From Polytrichum commune (lineage: Eukaryota > Streptophyta > Polytrichopsida > Polytrichales > Polytrichaceae): DNA of 64,000 nt. Below the pieces are notes generated by a model. It worked only from the letters and a program-made list of their open reading frames with translations, was not told where the DNA came from and ran no database searches. Made by a program: the position numbers and the translations under genes. Positions within the stretch are counted from its first letter, which is position 1; the number at the start of each line of letters is the position of its first letter. Of this stretch, positions 58,579 through 64,000 are shown in pieces. The stretch covers positions 7,194,501-7,258,500 of the forward strand of contig OX485808.1 of NCBI GenBank assembly GCA_950295325.1. The letters are read 5' to 3'.

Positions 58579-61500
58579 TTCTTGGCTAACGGGCTGCAGC
58601 GAAAGATTTACAAGCCTGCCCGGGGGGGAAAAAAACGAGTACTATAAGCACCGTCCGTGTATGACTCACTGATCAGACGGCACTTCCGACTCTCCCCTAT
58701 CCGCGTGTAGACTCTAACACGGAGCCTTCTGCCTGATATACCTGCTCAGACAGGCTGCTGCAATACAGTGAAAGTAGTTCGAAGTGACTTGTGGAAAGCG
58801 GGGATTACTACTACAGAGTACTACTGCAGTAGTGTTGCAAACTGTTCTTTACAGGAGAGTGGGTAATTGTAGTTAGCCGGCTCACAGGAGTTTCTGGTCT
58901 AAGAACTACGATTCATCCGGACTTGATTCCCAAAAAGTAACATCAGGATGACCAAGAAGTGCTCATCTCAAGAAGAGTTCAAGGTGTTGATACAGGATTT
59001 GTTATATGTAACCACACCCGAAGAAGGATATAACTACTTGGGATAATCTACTATCCACTTATATCATTTCTTGATTCAGGAGTGTGCATGACATTATTCT
59101 TTGCTTTGCAATTGAAAGATATAAAGTATATTGAATTGTACTTATTTCCGAGGAGGAAGTATCGCCTTGTTGACATTGATAACAAGTAAGAGGATCCGCC
59201 TACACCTGTTGTACGCTCTACTAACTTATTTCTTGGTAATGTTGGGGAGCATGGGCACAGGTGAGGACCTCTTCTACGAGTGCGGTGCACCATCCGAAGA
59301 AATTTGTCCATCCTTCACAATTCTTTCTAGAAATTGTTCTAGAAATCTCTATGTGATACCCATAAAATTGATGATGGGTACTATCTTTCTTGATAATCAC
59401 ACTCCACATAAACACTCTACAAAATGTTTACCACCTGTTTTTGGGATTGATATAAGACTTTCAGGTGAAATAATCACAATATAATCACTCAGTGACTGCG
59501 GAGAGTTTCTATTGTAGATTCTTGCTAATAATCTTCTTTCCAGACATCAGAGCTGCTTACTGTAAAAGTTCGGTCACTTGAAGACGAAGTCAATAAGTCT
59601 TTATAGATTGACAGAAACTATAAAGAGAAAGGAGATGAAGGAAAAACTGAATGGGTTATGTTGCTCAAAACTAAGTGTACCATGTTCTTACGTACTGAGC
59701 ACTCACGAAATAATCTTCAGAATAAATTGTTGAAGACATTAAATATGTGATAAGTTTGCAAACATCTTAAGGGCTACTGGACGTAACAAATTATTACAAC
59801 AAGCATTATATCAGTATCTATATTCTCCTGGTTGAAGTGCTAACCATGTGAGAGATAATCAGATAGGGGAGATATGTTGGATTCGGTTAATCTTAACAGT
59901 TGCCTTTTCCTTTTTACTCTCTGAAAAAATCTGAAAAAATGTGTAAAGAAAAGGGTACATTATTTGTACTGATTGTACAAATAATATGAGTATACCCAAG
60001 CACTGCTGATTGGATCAATCAACTGTGAACAAAACTGGCCAGACAGATTTGAATATAGAAGACTTTTTCACTAAGCAGACTTGAGAACCACGTGAGGTTT
60101 CATTACTCTGTATGGCTTATTGCATATTAGCTATACACAGTATGGAGAAATATTTGCCTATGAATTGAAAAGCTCGTGGGATACTGGTAGCCTGGGGGTA
60201 ATATCCTAAGACCTGAAACTGGTCACATACATGACTCAGTAGAAATTGTGAAATGACTTGTAGATGATGTTCTGAATACTGAACAGGAGTCACTACAAGT
60301 GTTTACTTAACAGAGGATATATATACACGATGACATACATAACATTACACTAAGAGATTATCAAGACCCTGGATAGGGATGTATGTTGTCATTTACTATA
60401 CTTAACTTGACTCTACAATAGGTGTGACACTACCTATTGTGACAAGTCTAATCAAGACAAGATTAGTCAGCTCTCTCTACTTTGATTATTCCTTGCCCAC
60501 AAATGAACCTGCCCGGTAACTTTATCTAACCCCAGGGTAAGAATACTTTAGGGTTAAGCCAATGTTACCTAACGAATATCAACCATAGATCGTGGGTTTC
60601 ACGTCAATGAACACAAACATTTACCTAATCCTATATTAAGAGTAAGAGGCCAAGAGAGCCTCCTTTCACAGGTTAAACCGCATATGGCCATTTACCCTTA
60701 GTAACTTACAAGATTAGTACAAGTTGTGCAAACTAAGTCTTGTGGAGAGGGCGTGTAATTTACCTCTTTTTTCGACTGCACAAGGTTCAAATGGCTAAGG
60801 AATAAGTAGAATACTCTATGACAATATGTGTATTCAATGATGCAAAATGTATTTTTATGTTGTACAAAATTATGTGACATAGATAACAATTGGGTTTCCG
60901 CTGCTATTCACCTCGTGTACGTTACTAACCCTCTCTTTGGATTTGGTTAATGGCATGGGCACAGGTGAGGCGGACCCTTCACAAACTTGACGGCATATTT
61001 AGGTTTTGCATATTATCTTTGATCAAGAATAGTATGTGCATTATGATTATACTTATGCGTATGTATTCCAATGGTATGAGGAACGCATAACATAATCTAA
61101 TTTATGGTAGAACTTTGAAGTATTTGTTGATCATGTCATTTACCTTTTTGAACTTGATATGAAAAAAACACGGATGTGTAACGCAGTTTTTCTACAAAAG
61201 TGAAATGAAAGGTAATACTAGCTCTGAGTTGTATAGACTACTTTCAGATTGTAACACCTTCTTAGATGCAAGCATAGTAGAGACAATGACTATAGTAAGA
61301 GGATAGCTTTGCAAATAGTTGGGTCATGGTGTTTGCTCCCACCCATGCACCCTCCCGGGTTTTCAAAAAAGGTACATTGATATGTTGAAGAATGATTTGG
61401 CCTCTGAATGAGAGGATGTTATATGAACGGACTAAGCTTGACAGTAAGCATAGAACGGCTCAAGAAAAACCCAGCTCTCTCTCTCTCTCTAGGGTAATTA

Positions 61501-61769
61501 GATAACATAGGGGGTGGCTCTAGGAAGCTAGTCCGGGGGAGGCCTTCTAAGGCTCCTATGTTATCTTTCATTTACTTTTAATAAAAAAAATCTTATTTGT
61601 GAGTTGATGTGATTTTTTGTGGGTATGTTTTGGAAAGTTCTCGGCCAAGGGGGCCTCTAATTTATAGAACGCCCCAACTAGAATGTCAGAGTGGGACATT
61701 AATGCATATGCATGGGTGCAATAGGTCAAGACGGTGTGGGTCCAAACTAAAACCCTTACATGATAGGTA
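58577..61769. other. Intergenic, no gene recognised
   Basis: A 117-codon frame at 59131-59484 matches nothing I know. A short hairpin (ATAACATAGG against CCTATGTTAT) lies at about 61503-61565, next to a CT tract at 61472-61492. No LTR pair, primer-binding site or transposon domain was found. Confidence 0.35.
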
Positions 61770-62029
61770 TTCCCTCTGTCCCAAAATGATTTCGTTACCT
61801 CCTGGATTTTTTTGTCCCAAAATGATTGTCCGGTTTATCTGCCCAACTAAAAATTCGTTGCTCAAAGTCAAATATTTCGCGCCAAACTTTCATCATCAAG
61901 AAGTCTTTCGACACTGCAACTTCCGGGGGCGTTTCGGAATAGTTGTTGTTTTCTATTGTTACTCGGTCAATGGTGGCCTTCATCTTTCCAAAGTTATGAA
62001 CACGGACAATTGTTTTGGGGCGGAGGGAG
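61770..62029. mobile_element. Stowaway-like MITE
   Basis: Left end TTCCCTCTGTCCCAAAATGA, right end TTTTGGGGCGGAGGGAG, with TA at 61768-61769 and 62030-62031. 260 bp, the usual Stowaway size and target. The left terminus carries a TT where the consensus has CT. Confidence 0.8.
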
Positions 62030-62031
62030 TA

Positions 62032-62949
62032 CATATATATTAGACTCCAAATGCAGCAAAATTTACACTACATTTTGCTTCCACCTCACAATTCCTTCAT
62101 GCAGGAAGAGTACGTAACTTTGTGGCGGAAGGGGACATGGAAGGAACAATTTGTCCAGGTGGAGTCGTAAAAGTGGATGCTCTCTCGATTCATTGTGTGC
62201 AGCGAGCAAAGAATGCATCTGGTCAAAAAACAGTCTACATTCATCGATGGGACTCAAAAGTTAGAGGTAAAACAAAAAAGCAAGTAATACAACATGATAG
62301 GGGAGCCTGTTTGAGAGCAACTGATGTTTATATTTCATCAACTCATCAATCAGTATGAGAAGGACGGTCAGTGAGGGAATTGGAGAGTGTTCACAGAAGT
62401 GGGAGTAAACATTTTGAGAGCTAAATTCTTACTTTCAAATCAAAAGAGCAGTAGTAGACGACAAGGTGCAAGGACTCAGGAGATTCCAAGACTGCTTTGC
62501 ATGCAGGAGGTGCAACTTGGTGAGCTCACATTTTGCTTCCTAAATGCTTAATTTGGTTCTTGGGTTAAGAGGTTCGTATGTTTATTGTTTTTGGGAAATG
62601 TTTGGGATGACTGAGACTTATATCTGTGCTTGAGGATTGGTAATTAACACTGCTTGATTGATATGTGTAATTGGTGGTGTGGGTCTTGAGTTGTGAGGAA
62701 CATTTTACTGTTGGAAGCATCTTAGGAAAGTTCTCGGTGGAACAATTTCGTTGGGGATGGTGGAACAATTGATGGATTCTTTCGTTTATCACAACTTCGG
62801 TTGATTCATTCACTAGGAATTTTGGTGGGATTCTGGTATGGTTGTTTGTGTACTAATTGCATCAACCCACATTCAAGGTATTTTTGATGGCATACTTTGC
62901 AATTCATCATGTCCAGATATAACCTACAGAAAGAAAGAAAGAAGGCAGC
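62032..62949. other. Open segment of unknown origin
   Basis: A plus-strand frame at 62122-62358 (CVQRAKNASGQKTVYIHRW in its middle) has balanced, protein-like composition but no family I recognise. No flanking exon, terminal repeat or target duplication seen. Could be a captured exon or chance. Confidence 0.25.
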
Positions 62950-63520
62950 CATGTTGCCACCGGCATGAATTATGGCGTTGATGCTCTATTTTCTAGTTGG
63001 TTTAAGTCTATATGTAATCCCGAGACGGACATCATGAGAATTAGAGGGTCTTGAAGACTATTATTGCCTGCTTTTCAAGATGAATACCTCAAACAAATGC
63101 AGACACCGGTGTCTGCCCTCAAGGGAAAGCCCCATGTCCTTCCCACAAGGTTGATTGAAAATATTCGCTTCACCCTGATACCCCCACTCTGATACCCCAC
63201 TTGGGTGAACCATAGGTGGTAGGGTGCATCAGATTTCAAGTGTTAGGATGTTCACCCACCCGAGTTTCTGTAACATTATTTAGTTTAGTTGAGTATGTAC
63301 GCTGGGTCAGGCCGAGAATAAGCCAGTTTTTGTTCGAGATTATACTTTGTTTATTCTCATAGCATAACACCGCACTAGTGGATTCAGGCTGAATAACACG
63401 GATGAAGTAGTGTACCACTATTATTAGAATGGAATGGCTGAATAATGTCGAGTCATGGGATTCAGGTTACGGCCTTGGGGTTTGAGCCATCCTTAAGAAC
63501 ATCTTCAAAATAAGGCTTCA
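62950..63520 (+). repeat. Dispersed repeat, copy B
   Basis: Diverged homologue of 26690-27145: TAGTTGGTTTAAGTCTATA, GGTGGTAGGGTGCATCAG, TTGAGCCATCCTTAAGAAC. It carries an extra segment of about 150 bp (about 63270-63430) not seen in copy A. Confidence 0.5.
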
Positions 63521-63869
63521 AGGATTGCATGTGATTGGATGTGTGTTGATGGATAATTAGCACTTTTCTATTCAATTGTGTGTAATTTGGTGATGTAGGT
63601 GGTCGTGTTGTGGACGTATCGAGTTTGATTGCAATTCTGTTGTGGAGGGCATTTCAGGGAATCCTTTGGTGCAACAATTGCGTTGTGTTTGCTGGATTTG
63701 GTGCGAGGGAATTCATCACATTTTGGGTGGCTTGAGGAGAAAACAAGGGAGGTGAATTCATCAAACGGTGGTGTTGACAATTCTAGTAACACACATAAGG
63801 TATGTCAATTCCACAATAATTTGGCCGTCAGATCAAATAGGGAATTGTAATTCGTCTCATCCGGTTATC

Positions 63870-64000
63870 AATTGCGATGAATTATGCAGATTGTCATTTC
63901 AAGTTCTAGAATTGGAGTTAAAATGCAAAAGTTATAGGGATCTAAAGTGAAGATTCTCCTTCTCTTTTAAGTGATTGGATAGACCCTTGAGTCCCAGTTG
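63870..64000 (+). repeat. Dispersed repeat, intron-associated family, cut by window end
   Basis: ATTATGCAGATTGTCATTTC, TGCAAAAGTTATAGGGATC, AAGTGAAGATTCTCCTTC, GTGATTGGATAGACCC. It matches the start of the 43860 copy and runs off the window. Confidence 0.55.

Noticed and set aside
58380-58647. Gly-rich 69-codon frame or SINE
   Set aside because: The frame arises from the poly-G run and CT microsatellite; no box B or target duplication supports a SINE.
1-64000. CRISPR arrays, bacterial operons, phage or viral genes
   Set aside because: Spliced genes, plant MITEs and plant protein families throughout; no regularly spaced identical repeats with unique spacers and no viral domains seen.

Overview
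This is nuclear DNA from a land plant, most likely a flowering plant. It is AT-rich, the genes have GT-AG introns, and the sequence is crowded with miniature inverted-repeat transposable elements (MITEs), microsatellites and decayed transposons. I cannot name the species. All calls come from reading the sequence. No alignment or database search was run, so coordinates of degenerate repeats are approximate.

Only two protein-coding genes can be supported. Both are on the plus strand and they lie head to tail, about 1.2 kb apart. The first (CDS 40201-47901, 8 exons, 984 residues as modelled) is a PLP-dependent transferase-fold protein of the plant 'molybdenum cofactor sulfurase-like' family. Its likely PLP lysine is the last codon of exon 2. 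Its transcript may begin near 36.2 kb, with an intron in the 5' UTR. The second (CDS 49112-54017, 7 exons, 223 residues) is a complete fumarylacetoacetate hydrolase-domain gene of the FAHD1 (acylpyruvase/oxaloacetate decarboxylase) type with all three expected metal ligands. Nothing links the two biochemically. They are simply neighbours in a small gene island.

From 1 to 36 kb I find no intact gene. This part holds five copies of one Tourist/Harbinger-like MITE family with TAA target duplications, two of them built into a 2.5 kb foldback element (614-3084) that also holds a fragment of a DUF4283-like transposon ORF. It also holds a TA-target MITE whose empty site can be read from the opposite arm of that foldback, another Harbinger-like MITE (7246-7628), a tRNA-type SINE with 13-bp target duplications (12682-12883), a near-perfect 1.1 kb palindrome with internal 34-bp tandem repeats (13193-14302), a Stowaway-like MITE, and an internally rearranged hAT element with 8-bp target duplications and a surviving dimerisation-domain ORF (30700-31989).

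From 36 to 55 kb, the gene region is marked by repeated tandem duplication of non-coding DNA: upstream of the first gene (37.0-38.0 kb), in its introns 1, 2 and 5, and as a four-unit array in FAHD1 intron 1. The intron 2 duplication copied the end of the catalytic exon, leaving a relic of the PLP-lysine segment in the intron. A dispersed repeat family sits in introns of both genes and in flanking DNA.

From 55 to 64 kb no gene is recognised. There are short dispersed repeats, a Stowaway MITE (61770-62029) and one open segment of unknown origin. I saw no rRNA, confident tRNA, CRISPR array or bacterial-type operon.
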